From UBA4285 sp050944355 (lineage in GTDB: Bacteria > Bacillota > Clostridia > Lachnospirales > Lachnospiraceae): DNA of 64,000 bases. The notes beneath the pieces were generated by a model. That model searched no databases. It worked only from the letters and a program-made list of their open reading frames with translations, and was not told the DNA's origin. Below, in pieces: positions 45,233-54,177 of this stretch (the stretch's first letter is position 1; every line of letters starts with the position of its first letter). Position numbers and translations under genes: made by a program. Location: the NCBI GenBank assembly GCA_050944355.1, contig JBMNQX010000002.1:186001-250000 (forward strand), in the 5' to 3' direction.

Positions 45233-45792
45233 AGGTTTATGCATTTATGACAGACGGTTTTGAGACGGTCGAAGCGCTGGCTGTGGTCGACGTTCTGCGC
45301 CGGGCAAAAATTGAGACAACGATGGTGAGTATTACGGGGAGCCTGGATCTGGTGAGCGCTCAGGACGTTCATATCCGGGCGGATGCATTGTATGAAGATA
45401 TAGATTTCGAAAAAATCAGCACGAAGGACATGCTGTTTCTGCCGGGTGGTCCGGGCACTTCGCATTATTACGGCGACAGGGCGCTGCTCGATCTTCTGGT
45501 GAAGCACGCGGAGAGCGGCGGATGGATCGCGGCGATCTGCGCGGCTCCGTCGGTTCTCGGCCGCCTGAGAATTCTGGCCGGAAAGAAAGCCATCGCGTAC
45601 CCCGGCTACGAGGATGAACTGCTGGACGCGAATGTCCAGCACAGTCCGGTGCGCGTTGTGACGGACGGCCATATCATCACAGCCCGGGGGATGGGCTGTG
45701 CGATCGATCTTGCTCTGGAAATCATCCGCAATACGCAGGGCGAAGAACAGGCACACGAAATGGGACTTGCGTGCCAGTACCTTGACAAATGA
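45229..45792 (+). CDS. DJ-1/PfpI family protein
   Basis: A 187-residue protein of the DJ-1/ThiJ/PfpI superfamily: MKVYAFMTDGFETVEALA with the conserved Glu, FLPGGPGTSHY, and the nucleophile elbow AAICAAPSVLG with Cys104. Members are deglycase-like or stress chaperones; the exact activity is debated. GAGGAG lies upstream, and the ATG overlaps the NUDIX stop by 4 bases. Confidence 0.88.
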   Translation: MKVYAFMTDGFETVEALAVVDVLRRAKIETTMVSITGSLDLVSAQDVHIRADALYEDIDFEKISTKDMLFLPGGPGTSHYYGDRALLDLLVKHAESGGWIAAICAAPSVLGRLRILAGKKAIAYPGYEDELLDANVQHSPVRVVTDGHIITARGMGCAIDLALEIIRNTQGEEQAHEMGLACQYLDK

Positions 45793-45816
45793 CATCGATT
45801 AGGGAGAGAAAAATTC

Positions 45817-46902
45817 ATGAAACGCAGCAGTGAGCAGGCAGGCCGGCAACAGGTGCGCAGGAACAGACGGTATCATAAAGGCAGAAGATATTCACATTCC
45901 CGCGTGACAGTCATTTTTATTCTGGCAGCGATTCTGGCGGTTGTGCTGATTGCCGGCGCTTATCCGGCGCTGGCGCGGATGTCGCGTGTATCACAGGCCA
46001 AGGCGGAAATTCAGGCATCGGCCGGAGATCAGGAAGTCTACGACAGTGTCTCTGTGATCAAACTGAAGCAATCCGTCGAGGCAGATGATTACGTAGAGAT
46101 GACGGGTATGCGATCGGCAGCTGATATTCTGATTGATGCGGACGCCTGCAAGATTGTCGCGGCGGACGGAACGGCCGGCGAGAGCGGAACGGAACTGTAT
46201 CAGACAAAAATCCGCCCGGCCTCGATGACAAAAGTTCTGACGCTTGTGACAATCGTCGAGAACCTGCCCGAAGACTGGGAGTCCAGAACGTATACTTTTG
46301 ATGTCGATAAGCTTCAGTATCTGGTGACGAGTCTGAACGCGTCGCTGGCGGGATTCCTGTCGGGCGAGACAGCCACCGCAACAGATATGCTGTACGGCAT
46401 GATTCTGCCATCCGGCGCTGACGCGGTTCAGGGACTGATCGAGACTTTCTTTTCTTCGGAAGAAGAATTCATGGAAGAGATGAACGCGACCGCTCAGCGG
46501 ATCGGCATGACAAATTCTCATTTCACGAACCCGTACGGACTCGACGATCCGGATCTTTATTCCACGCCGGAGGACATTGCGAGACTTTTCCAGTATGCGA
46601 TGCACAACAGTCTCTGCGAGGAAATTCTGACGACGCGCACGTATACGACGCAGGCTATGAGCAAACATTCGGAAGGGCTTTCGTTCACCAGCGGCGCTTA
46701 TGAGACGATGTCGGCCACAGACGGCATGCCGGACGATGTGACATATGTCGCGGGAAAGACCGGATACACCGAGAGCGGCCATGATATTGTTGTCATGTAT
46801 ATAAAGAACGGTCATCACTATATCTGCGTAGCGGCCAACGCCAGCACCGATATCGAGCGCAACTATGACATCCGGGATATGCTGATCAATTACGCAGAAT
46901 GA
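45817..46902 (+). CDS. D-alanyl-D-alanine carboxypeptidase (S11, DacA-type)
   Basis: 361 residues. A basic N-terminus is followed by a signal-anchor (TVIFILAAILAVVLIAGAY), then the S11 penicillin-binding fold: SMTK (Ser nucleophile and Lys), a second-motif region reading LPSGADA, and KTG in AGKTGYTESG. The SxN motif appears as SGA, a variant I also associate with clostridial members. It trims the D-Ala end of peptidoglycan stem peptides outside the membrane. GGGAGAG precedes the ATG. Confidence 0.9.
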   Translation: MKRSSEQAGRQQVRRNRRYHKGRRYSHSRVTVIFILAAILAVVLIAGAYPALARMSRVSQAKAEIQASAGDQEVYDSVSVIKLKQSVEADDYVEMTGMRSAADILIDADACKIVAADGTAGESGTELYQTKIRPASMTKVLTLVTIVENLPEDWESRTYTFDVDKLQYLVTSLNASLAGFLSGETATATDMLYGMILPSGADAVQGLIETFFSSEEEFMEEMNATAQRIGMTNSHFTNPYGLDDPDLYSTPEDIARLFQYAMHNSLCEEILTTRTYTTQAMSKHSEGLSFTSGAYETMSATDGMPDDVTYVAGKTGYTESGHDIVVMYIKNGHHYICVAANASTDIERNYDIRDMLINYAE

Positions 46903-46975
46903 GGTGAAGAACGGCAGAAACCGGAATTCGCAAATCATACTTAATAAAATATATATAGATTTTCAGGAACCCCTG

Positions 46976-46984
46976 TGCTATAAT
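46976..46984 (+). promoter_or_regulatory. Extended -10 promoter of the tig-clp-lon cluster
   Basis: TGCTATAAT with a poor -35, as is common for extended -10 promoters. The leader to tig is about 75 bases. Confidence 0.6.
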
Positions 46985-46994
46985 CGCAAAGTAT

Positions 46995-47017
46995 GTTCTC
47001 AGACAGAACCTGAGAAC
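46995..47017 (+). other. Hairpin in the tig leader
   Basis: Stem GTTCTCAG / CTGAGAAC, followed by a second small stem ATCCCG / CGGGAT at 47026-47043. There is no T-tract, so these are not terminators; they may stabilise the mRNA or tune translation. Confidence 0.4.
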
Positions 47018-47064
47018 GATGAAAGATCCCGCATACACGGGATTGTAAGGAGGATTCGGAAACG

Positions 47065-48420
47065 ATGAGTTTCAAGGTTGAGAACACAGACGAGAAAAAT
47101 GTAGTTAAGCTTGTGATCGAAGTATCGGACGAGGAGTTCGAGAAGGGTCTCAATAAAGCATATAATAGAGAAAAATCCCGGATCAATGTTCCGGGTTTCC
47201 GCCGCGGCAAAGCACCGCGCAAGCTGATCGAGAAGCTGTACGGTGAGGATGTATTCTATGAGGGCGCAGCCAACGAGGTTATTCCGCAGGAGTACTCCAA
47301 GGCCGCAGAAGAGAGCAAGCTCGACATTGTTTCCCGCCCGAAGATCTCTGCCACACAGCTTGAGGTCGGCAAGCCGTTCATTTTCTCGGCTGAGGTTGCC
47401 GTGCGCCCGGAAGTTGAACTGGGCCAGTATAAGGGCGTTGAGGTCGACAAGCAGGACACAGAGGCGACTGATCAGGACGTCGAGGATGAGCTGAAGAAAG
47501 TTCAGGAGCAGAACGCGAGAAAAGTTGAAGTAACGGACCGCACAGTCAAAGACGGCGATGAGACGGTTATCGATTTTGACGGATTCGTAGACGGCAAGGA
47601 ATTCGAAGGCGGAAAAGGAACGGATTATCCGCTTACCATCGGCTCTCATTCTTTCATTCCGGGCTTTGAAGATCAGATGATCGGCATGGAGATCGGCACT
47701 GAGAAGGATATCAATGTGACGTTCCCGGAGGATTATCACGCAGAGGAACTCAAGGGCAAGCCTGCCGTGTTCAAAGTGACAGTCAAGAAGATCACCGAGA
47801 AGCAGCTTCCGGAGCTCACGGACGAGTTCGCCAGCGACGTTTCGGATTTTGATACACTTGAGGATTACAAGAAGGATCTCAGAGAGCAGATCAAAAAGCG
47901 CAAGGAAGATGCAGCCCGCAGCAATAAAGAGACGCAGGCAATGGAAAAGATCACGGCTGATGCAAAGATGGATATTCCGAAGGCCATGATCGACACACAG
48001 TGCGAGAGAATGGCCGATGATTTCGCACAGAGACTTTCTCAGCAGGGAATTTCGATCGACCAGTACTATAAGTACACAGGACTGACACCGGACAAGCTCC
48101 TTGAGCAGTTCCGCCCGGATGCTGAGAAGAGAATCAAGAACAGTCTCTGCCTCGAGGCAATCGCTAAGGCTGAAAATATCGAAGCGACTGACGAGGATCT
48201 TGAAGAAGAGCTGAAGAAGGTTGCGGAAGCCTACAAGATGGACATCGAAAAGGTACGCTCCATGATGGGCGATGCCGAGAAAGATCAGATGAAGGCTGAC
48301 ATCGCGATCGATAAGGCGATCAAGTTCGTCGTCGACAACGCGGTTGAGACAGAGAAGAAAGCCGAAGACACTGACAAAGCTGACGAAACGGAAGCGGATA
48401 AGGCCGAAGACAAGCAGTAA
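47065..48420 (+). CDS. tig: Trigger factor
   Basis: A 451-residue ribosome-associated chaperone. The N-terminal domain has the ribosome-binding signature VPGFRRGKAPRKLIE. The FKBP-type peptidyl-prolyl isomerase domain is at about 160-245 (DETVIDFDGFVDGKEFEGG, PGFEDQMIGME). The C-terminal arms follow, ending in an acidic tail. It folds nascent chains. AAGGAGG lies upstream. It heads the conserved tig-clpP-clpX-lon-ysxC order. Confidence 0.97.
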   Translation: MSFKVENTDEKNVVKLVIEVSDEEFEKGLNKAYNREKSRINVPGFRRGKAPRKLIEKLYGEDVFYEGAANEVIPQEYSKAAEESKLDIVSRPKISATQLEVGKPFIFSAEVAVRPEVELGQYKGVEVDKQDTEATDQDVEDELKKVQEQNARKVEVTDRTVKDGDETVIDFDGFVDGKEFEGGKGTDYPLTIGSHSFIPGFEDQMIGMEIGTEKDINVTFPEDYHAEELKGKPAVFKVTVKKITEKQLPELTDEFASDVSDFDTLEDYKKDLREQIKKRKEDAARSNKETQAMEKITADAKMDIPKAMIDTQCERMADDFAQRLSQQGISIDQYYKYTGLTPDKLLEQFRPDAEKRIKNSLCLEAIAKAENIEATDEDLEEELKKVAEAYKMDIEKVRSMMGDAEKDQMKADIAIDKAIKFVVDNAVETEKKAEDTDKADETEADKAEDKQ

Positions 48421-48458
48421 CGCGTGAAAATCTTCTTTCGGAATCAGGAGGTGCAATT

Positions 48459-49040
48459 TTGAGTTTGATTCCATATGTAGTTGAAAACACAAGCCGCGGT
48501 GAGAGATCGTATGATATCTACTCCAGACTTCTGAAGGACAGAATTATTTTTCTTGACGGTGAGGTCAACGACTCCAGCGCGAGCGTAATCGTCGCCGAGC
48601 TGCTGTTCCTGGAAGCGGAGGACCCGGACAAGGATATTTCTCTTTATATCAACAGCCCGGGCGGTTCCGTCACAGCCGGCTTCGCAATTTATGATACGAT
48701 GCAGTATATCAAATGCGACGTGTCGACGATCTGCGTCGGTCTTGCGGCGAGCATGGGCGCGTTCCTCCTCGCCGGCGGAACAAAGGGCAAGCGCCTTGCT
48801 CTCCCGAATTCCGAGATCATGATTCACCAGCCTTCCGGCGGTGTCCAGGGCAAGGAAACCGATATCCGGATCGTCGCCAAGAATATTGAGGAGACAAGAG
48901 AACGCCTGAACCGGATCCTTGCGGCTAATACCGGAAAACCGATCGAACAGATCAACGAGGATACGGAGCGCGACAACTATATGACTGCCCAGCAGGCAAA
49001 GGAATACGGCCTGATAGACAACGTCGTAGAGAAGAGATAA
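48459..49040 (+). CDS. clpP: ATP-dependent Clp protease proteolytic subunit
   Basis: A 193-residue serine protease subunit that forms the barrel with ClpX. Ser98 is in GLAASMGAF and His in MIHQPSGG, with the Asp further on. It starts at TTG (MSLIPYVVENTSRGERSYD) with AGGAGG 7 bases upstream, which matches the family's N-terminus. It follows tig by 38 bases with no terminator. Confidence 0.97.
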   Translation: MSLIPYVVENTSRGERSYDIYSRLLKDRIIFLDGEVNDSSASVIVAELLFLEAEDPDKDISLYINSPGGSVTAGFAIYDTMQYIKCDVSTICVGLAASMGAFLLAGGTKGKRLALPNSEIMIHQPSGGVQGKETDIRIVAKNIEETRERLNRILAANTGKPIEQINEDTERDNYMTAQQAKEYGLIDNVVEKR

Positions 49041-49051
49041 CAATTTAACCG

Positions 49052-49094
49052 GCGGGCGGCCTGAATCAGATAAGTCGGGCTCCCCGCTTTCTTT
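49052..49094 (+). terminator. Partial terminator between clpP and clpX
   Basis: A 10-bp stem with one mismatch (GCGGGCGGCC / GGGCTCCCCGC) and a long loop, then TTTCTTT. It probably dampens rather than stops read-through into clpX. Confidence 0.5.
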
Positions 49095-49114
49095 GACAGT
49101 ATGTCAGGAGAATT

Positions 49115-50398
49115 ATGGCACAAAGATCTTTTGACGGAAAAATCCGCTGCTCATTCTGCGGAAAGACACAGGATCAGGTCAGAAAGCTGATTTCCGGCCC
49201 GAACGGTGTCTATATCTGCGATGAATGCGTAGCGCTCTGCAATGATATTCTTACAGAGGAATTCGAGACCGATACTGAGGATGCAATTGAAGATATGGAC
49301 ATCCGCCTTCGCAAACCGAAGGAGATTAAAGAGTTTCTGGATCAGTATGTGATCGGCCAGGACGAGGCGAAAAAGGTACTGGCCGTTGCTGTCTATAACC
49401 ATTACAAGAGAATTCTGTCAGGCCGAAAACTTGACGTTGAGCTTCAGAAGAGCAATATTCTCATGCTCGGACCGACCGGATCCGGCAAAACATTCCTGGC
49501 GCAGAATCTTGCGAGGATGCTTAATGTCCCATTTGCCATCGCGGACGCGACGACGCTGACGGAAGCCGGATATGTCGGCGAGGACGTGGAGAACATTCTC
49601 CTCAAATTGATTCAGGCGGCCGATTACGATGTGGAGAAAGCGCAGTACGGCATTATCTACATCGATGAGATCGATAAGATCACGAAGAAGTCGGAGAATC
49701 TCTCCATCACCCGCGATGTTTCCGGTGAGGGCGTACAGCAGGCTCTCCTGAAGATTCTCGAGGGCACGAGGGCGTCTGTTCCGCCACAGGGCGGCCGCAA
49801 ACATCCGCAGCAGGAGATGATCGAAATCGACACGACCAACATTCTGTTCATCTGCGGCGGCGCATTTGACGGCCTCGATCAGATCATTGAGCACAGAATG
49901 GATCAGTCCACAATCGGTTTCAACTCTGTCCTCCATGAAAAGCAGAAGAAGAGCGTCGGTGAGCTGTTCCACGAGGTGCTTCCGCAGGATCTCATCAAGT
50001 TCGGTCTGATCCCTGAATTTGTCGGACGTCTGCCGGTTGTCGTGGCTCTTGACTCTCTTGATGAAGAGTCGCTGGTGCGGATTCTGACGGAGCCCAAGAA
50101 TGCTATTGTCAAGCAGTTCAAGGCTTTGTTCTCACTTGACAATGTCGATCTGGAGTTCACACCGGATGCCATCAGAGAAGTTGCGCACAAGAGCTTCGAG
50201 AGAAAAACAGGAGCCAGAGGTCTGCGTTCCATTCTCGAGTCTGTCATGAACGATATCATGTACAGCATTCCTTCCGACGAAAACATCAAGAAAGTAATCA
50301 TCACAAAACAGGCAGTCGACAAGGAGACACCTCCGGTTATTGAATACAAGAACGACTCCCTGGACAAGGAAGACGTGATTGTGAAGAAGGCGGAGTAA
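49115..50398 (+). CDS. clpX: Clp protease ATP-binding subunit ClpX
   Basis: A 427-residue AAA+ unfoldase that feeds ClpP. The N-terminal zinc domain has CSFCGK and CDECVALC. Walker A GPTGSGKT, pore loop GYVGED, Walker B YIDEIDK, and the ClpP-binding IGF-type loop (TIGFNS) are present. Ribosome site AGGAGAA. Normal length. Confidence 0.97.
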   Translation: MAQRSFDGKIRCSFCGKTQDQVRKLISGPNGVYICDECVALCNDILTEEFETDTEDAIEDMDIRLRKPKEIKEFLDQYVIGQDEAKKVLAVAVYNHYKRILSGRKLDVELQKSNILMLGPTGSGKTFLAQNLARMLNVPFAIADATTLTEAGYVGEDVENILLKLIQAADYDVEKAQYGIIYIDEIDKITKKSENLSITRDVSGEGVQQALLKILEGTRASVPPQGGRKHPQQEMIEIDTTNILFICGGAFDGLDQIIEHRMDQSTIGFNSVLHEKQKKSVGELFHEVLPQDLIKFGLIPEFVGRLPVVVALDSLDEESLVRILTEPKNAIVKQFKALFSLDNVDLEFTPDAIREVAHKSFERKTGARGLRSILESVMNDIMYSIPSDENIKKVIITKQAVDKETPPVIEYKNDSLDKEDVIVKKAE

Positions 50399-50420
50399 AC
50401 ATACCTACTAAGGAAAGAAT

Positions 50421-52769
50421 ATGGAACAAGTGAAATTACCTGTTCTGGTGCTTGACGATATGACCGCGCTCCCATACGCGGTCATATCTTTTACATTCAG
50501 GCATCCGGAAAACACGGCAGTGTTGAAATGGCTTCAGAATCACGGCGAGATGGAAGTATTTGCCGTCTGCCGCCGGAAAGACGCCACGCCAGACATGCCG
50601 CCTCATGATTATCAGTCGCTATATCCGAACGGCACCATTGCCGAAATCAAAGAAAGCCGCATGGCTGATCCTGTTTCCTGGCAGGTCACCCTGGAAGGAA
50701 AGCACAGAGGAATTCTGACCGGCATCCGCAGCGGCAATGACGGCCTGCAGGGAGATGTTTTTGTGCAGGATGATCTGCCTGACCCGGATCTTCTGACAAA
50801 AAAAGCCATGGAAGCAGAGCTGCGCGATGACCTGGAAATGCTCGTCAAGAATCTTCCGGGCCTTCCGCCGGACGCCATGAAACGCTTTAGCGTTGCGGCG
50901 TCGGGGAATAGCCTGCAGGCGGTCATGGCAAATATTATCAGCCATTTCGCCACGGACAATGAGGACAGACAGAACTTCCTGAAGCTCACGAATGTCGATG
51001 AGCAATTCACGTTTGTCGTTACATTTCTCAAGAAATCGGCGCAGATCGCCAAAATCCGCGCGGATCTCGTCTCCAAAGTTCACACGAGTCTGGACAAAAA
51101 TCAGCGGGATTATGTCCTGAGAGAAGAGATGCGGATTATCGGACAGGAACTGGGAGACCTTACGCCGGAGTCCGAGGCGGATGAATTTCTGAAGAAGGTG
51201 GACGCGCTGACCGCCTCTGATGAAGTTAAGAAACAGATCCGCCGGGAAATTCAGCGCTTCAAAGTCCTTCAGCCGGGATCGCCGGATGCCAGCATGAGCC
51301 GCGCATATATTGAGACGCTGATCGCGATGCCGTGGGACAAGTCAGCGGAAGTCAACATGGATCTCGAGGGCGCCAGAAAAGTGCTCGACCGCGATCACTA
51401 CGGTCTGAACGAGGTGAAAGAGCGCATCATCGAGGCTCTCAGCGTGCGCATCGCGACCCGCGGCAAAAAAGGAGACGCGCCGATTCTGTGTCTTGTGGGC
51501 CCGCCGGGAACCGGCAAGACTTCCATCGCACACTCGGTGGCGTCCGCACTCGGCATTCCGTACATCCGGGTGGCGCTGGGTGGCGTTCACGATGAAGCGG
51601 AAATCCGCGGCCACCGCAGAACATATGTCGGCGCACTGCCGGGGCGGATCGCCGCCGGACTCAGGACAGCCGGAGTCAACAATCCGCTGATGCTTCTGGA
51701 CGAAATTGACAAAGTCGGAGGCGACGGTTTCCAGGGGGATCCTCAGGCAGCACTGCTGGAGGTCCTCGACGGAGAGCAGAACCGGCATTTTGTCGATCAC
51801 TATATTGACATGGAGACAGACCTCTCCAATGTGCTGTTCATCTGTACGGCAAATGACCTCAGTACGGTCAGCCAGCCGCTGCAGGACCGCATGGAGATCA
51901 TCACGCTGTCCGGATATACGTCCAACGAAAAACTGCACATCGCACAGGAACATCTGGTCCCGAAGCAGGTGAAGAAAAACGGACTTGCGGACGGTCAGCT
52001 TAAATTTTCCGACAACGCTGTCAGACTCATAGCCGAGGGGTATACAGCCGAGGCGGGTGTGAGACAGCTTGAGCGTGAGATCGCAAAGATCTGCCGTATC
52101 TGTGTGAAGAATCTGTACAAAGACGGAACGATAGCTTCTGACCGGGTGACGGTCACGGAGCGCAATGTCGCGAAATATCTGGGACGGCGCAAATTTGAAA
52201 AGCCGCTCGCACAGACAGAAGACGCCGTCGGTTCCGTCAACGGCCTCGCCTGGACACAGGTAGGCGGAACGACGCTTGAAATCGAAGTGCTCGTCCTCGA
52301 AGGCAAGCCCGGGCTCGTCATGACAGGACAGCTCGGCGATGTGATGAAGGAATCCGCTCAGATCGCGTTGAGTTATGTGCGCTCGATATCCGGAAAGGAT
52401 CCGGACTATTTTGAGAATCACCAGTTCCATCTTCATGTTCCGGAAGGCGCCGTGAAAAAAGACGGCCCGAGTGCCGGCATCACGCTCGCGACGGCTTTCT
52501 ATTCTGCCATCACAGGGCGCAGAGTACGCAAAGATGTGGCTATGACAGGTGAGATCACACTCCGGGGAAAGGTGCTTCCGGTCGGCGGTCTGAAGGAAAA
52601 GCTCCTCGCGGCGCAGTCCGCAGGAATGCACAAGGTGATTGTCTCGCGGGAAAACAGACCGGCCATCGAAGAACTCGACGCGGAAATCACGCGCGGCATG
52701 GAGATCGTTTACGTCAGCACCCTGGAAGAAGTGTTGAAAGAAGCCCTGGCTGACGACGGAAAGGAATGA
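50421..52769 (+). CDS. lon: ATP-dependent protease Lon
   Basis: A 782-residue LonA protease: N-terminal LON substrate domain (slightly shorter and divergent), coiled coil, AAA+ core (GPPGTGKTSIAHSVA, LLDEIDKVG) and C-terminal protease with Ser684 in KDGPSAGITLA and Lys727 in GGLKEK. It degrades misfolded and regulatory proteins. It ends one base before ysxC. Confidence 0.97.
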   Translation: MEQVKLPVLVLDDMTALPYAVISFTFRHPENTAVLKWLQNHGEMEVFAVCRRKDATPDMPPHDYQSLYPNGTIAEIKESRMADPVSWQVTLEGKHRGILTGIRSGNDGLQGDVFVQDDLPDPDLLTKKAMEAELRDDLEMLVKNLPGLPPDAMKRFSVAASGNSLQAVMANIISHFATDNEDRQNFLKLTNVDEQFTFVVTFLKKSAQIAKIRADLVSKVHTSLDKNQRDYVLREEMRIIGQELGDLTPESEADEFLKKVDALTASDEVKKQIRREIQRFKVLQPGSPDASMSRAYIETLIAMPWDKSAEVNMDLEGARKVLDRDHYGLNEVKERIIEALSVRIATRGKKGDAPILCLVGPPGTGKTSIAHSVASALGIPYIRVALGGVHDEAEIRGHRRTYVGALPGRIAAGLRTAGVNNPLMLLDEIDKVGGDGFQGDPQAALLEVLDGEQNRHFVDHYIDMETDLSNVLFICTANDLSTVSQPLQDRMEIITLSGYTSNEKLHIAQEHLVPKQVKKNGLADGQLKFSDNAVRLIAEGYTAEAGVRQLEREIAKICRICVKNLYKDGTIASDRVTVTERNVAKYLGRRKFEKPLAQTEDAVGSVNGLAWTQVGGTTLEIEVLVLEGKPGLVMTGQLGDVMKESAQIALSYVRSISGKDPDYFENHQFHLHVPEGAVKKDGPSAGITLATAFYSAITGRRVRKDVAMTGEITLRGKVLPVGGLKEKLLAAQSAGMHKVIVSRENRPAIEELDAEITRGMEIVYVSTLEEVLKEALADDGKE

Positions 52770-52770
52770 C

Positions 52771-53355
52771 ATGATCGAAGTGAAATCCGTCAATCTCGCG
52801 ACGGTCATCGGGCCGACCAGCCGGATTCCGGATAATCCGTTTCCGGAATTCGCCTTTGCCGGCAAGAGCAACGTGGGAAAGTCGTCTCTGATCAACTGCC
52901 TCATGAAACGCAAGTCCTATGCCCGTGTTTCGCAGAAGCCGGGAAAGACTCAGACCATCAATTACTACCTGATAAATGACGCATTTCTGCTCGTCGATCT
53001 GCCAGGTTACGGTTATGCTTCGGCCGGCCAGAGAGCACAGGTGGAGTGGAGCCGGATGACAGAAAACTATCTGAACACATCCCGTCAGCTGAAACAGGTG
53101 TTTCTGCTGACGGACGTGAGAAGAGAGCCTTCGGACAACGACCGCATGATGCTGGACTGGATCCGGGCGGCAGGCCGCAGACCGGTGATTATTGCCACGA
53201 AAATGGACAAGCTGAAGAGAAGCGAAGTGAAGAAGAGACTTGAGGCGCTGCGGCGGGGATTTTCTCTTGTTCCGGAAGAAAAGCTGATCCCGTTCTCGGC
53301 CGAGAACGGTCTTGGGCGCGATCAGATTCTCGAAGAAATTGAAAACAATCTGTGA
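52771..53355 (+). CDS. ysxC: Ribosome biogenesis GTPase YsxC/YihA (EngB)
   Basis: A 194-residue TRAFAC GTPase needed for 50S assembly. G1 GKSNVGKSSLIN, G3 DLPGYGYA, G4 ATKMDKL and G5 FSAENG are all present. Its start follows lon by one base; a shared terminator lies downstream. Confidence 0.95.
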   Translation: MIEVKSVNLATVIGPTSRIPDNPFPEFAFAGKSNVGKSSLINCLMKRKSYARVSQKPGKTQTINYYLINDAFLLVDLPGYGYASAGQRAQVEWSRMTENYLNTSRQLKQVFLLTDVRREPSDNDRMMLDWIRAAGRRPVIIATKMDKLKRSEVKKRLEALRRGFSLVPEEKLIPFSAENGLGRDQILEEIENNL

Positions 53356-53362
53356 TATAAAA

Positions 53363-53402
53363 AACCCGGGAGAATTCATCAGGATTCTTCCGGGTTATTT
53401 TC
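53363..53402. terminator. Bidirectional terminator between ysxC and DUF4364
   Basis: Stem AACCCGGGAGAAT / ATTCTTCCGGGTT with an 8-base loop, followed by ATTTTC on the plus strand and preceded by a run of As. The stop codon of the minus-strand DUF4364 gene lies inside the loop. Confidence 0.75.
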
Positions 53403-53963
53403 TTCTGAACTGTTGCTATTAAGTTCATCGTTTTTTTGCCCGCCGCCTTTCAGAAGCCGATGCATGACATCGGAATAGATGTCCTGTGACGCATCTCTCC
53501 AGCGGGAAGACATCTGCTCGGCTTCTGTCTTGTCGGGGACGGAGAGGCTTAGTTCGAATATGGTCTGAGCGTCTTCCTGAATCCGGCAGTGCACCGTGTA
53601 GTCGCCCGACGTTGTCCTGTAATAGTCGGACGTGATGCCGACTTCCGCCTGATAGTCATACTGGTGGTCCTTGAGATATGAGTCGACGTCTTCCTGGATG
53701 GCCGTCGGGAGCATGTAGCGGAATGAGTCAATCGTGCAGCGCCCGTCGTCTGTCAGCCGGTACTGTGTCGCGTTCCGGACAGTTGTCTCGTCGAGCAGAT
53801 GGTCTTCGACCAGTGCGTGGAGTGTCTCCTGCGCTTTGAAAAAATTCGTGTAGTTGTGTGAAATCAGAAAATCCGTGATATGCGAATTGTTCAGCGGAAA
53901 GCGGACGCCCCGCAGCATGTACAGGATAATCAGTTTATATAATGTCTCGGCTTCGGTATTCAT
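53379..53963 (-). CDS. DUF4364 family protein, winged-helix N-terminus
   Basis: 194 residues. The first ~80 look like a winged helix (LYKLIILYMLRGVRFPLNNSHITDFLI, AQETLHALVEDHLL, QYRLTDDGR), and the C-terminal ~90 match the DUF4364 pattern. This suggests a transcriptional regulator found mainly in Clostridia. No ribosome site precedes the ATG, and a -10 candidate ends 7 bases before it, so the message may be leaderless. Target unknown. Confidence 0.85.
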   Translation of the reverse strand: MNTEAETLYKLIILYMLRGVRFPLNNSHITDFLISHNYTNFFKAQETLHALVEDHLLDETTVRNATQYRLTDDGRCTIDSFRYMLPTAIQEDVDSYLKDHQYDYQAEVGITSDYYRTTSGDYTVHCRIQEDAQTIFELSLSVPDKTEAEQMSSRWRDASQDIYSDVMHRLLKGGGQKNDELNSNSSEENNPEES

Positions 53964-53970
53964 GATTGCT

Positions 53971-53999
53971 ATTTTATCATAATGACGGGATTGTATGAA
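53971..53999 (-). promoter_or_regulatory. Candidate promoter of DUF4364
   Basis: On the minus strand: TTCATA, 17-base spacer, TAAAAT, then 7 bases to the ATG. It would give a leaderless transcript. Confidence 0.35.
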
Positions 54000-54026
54000 A
54001 GAAGAGAAATATGAAATTCTGAATGA

Positions 54027-54054
54027 TTGACAATCATTTGGCTGACGATATAAT
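54027..54054 (+). promoter_or_regulatory. rho promoter, consensus boxes
   Basis: TTGACA, 16-base spacer, TATAAT: perfect -35 and -10 boxes. The leader to rho is about 117 bases and can form AATTAGAA / TTCTAATT pairing. It also contains an ACATTTGTCA word. Confidence 0.8.
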
Positions 54055-54177
54055 TAGAAAGGGAGTTTTCATAACATTTGTCAGGACCAATATTCTTCTA
54101 ATTGATCGAATCCGACAATTTAATCACATTACTGCAGATACAGCACATATTTCACAAGATTACTATCAGGAGTGTAT

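Noticed and set aside
46999..48492. A 497-residue antisense frame across trigger factor
   Set aside because: It mirrors the codon pattern of tig, has leucine/isoleucine-rich composition typical of shadows, and has no ribosome site.
51342..52913. A 523-residue antisense frame across lon
   Set aside because: Lon is unambiguous on the plus strand; the antisense product shows no domain and no start signals.
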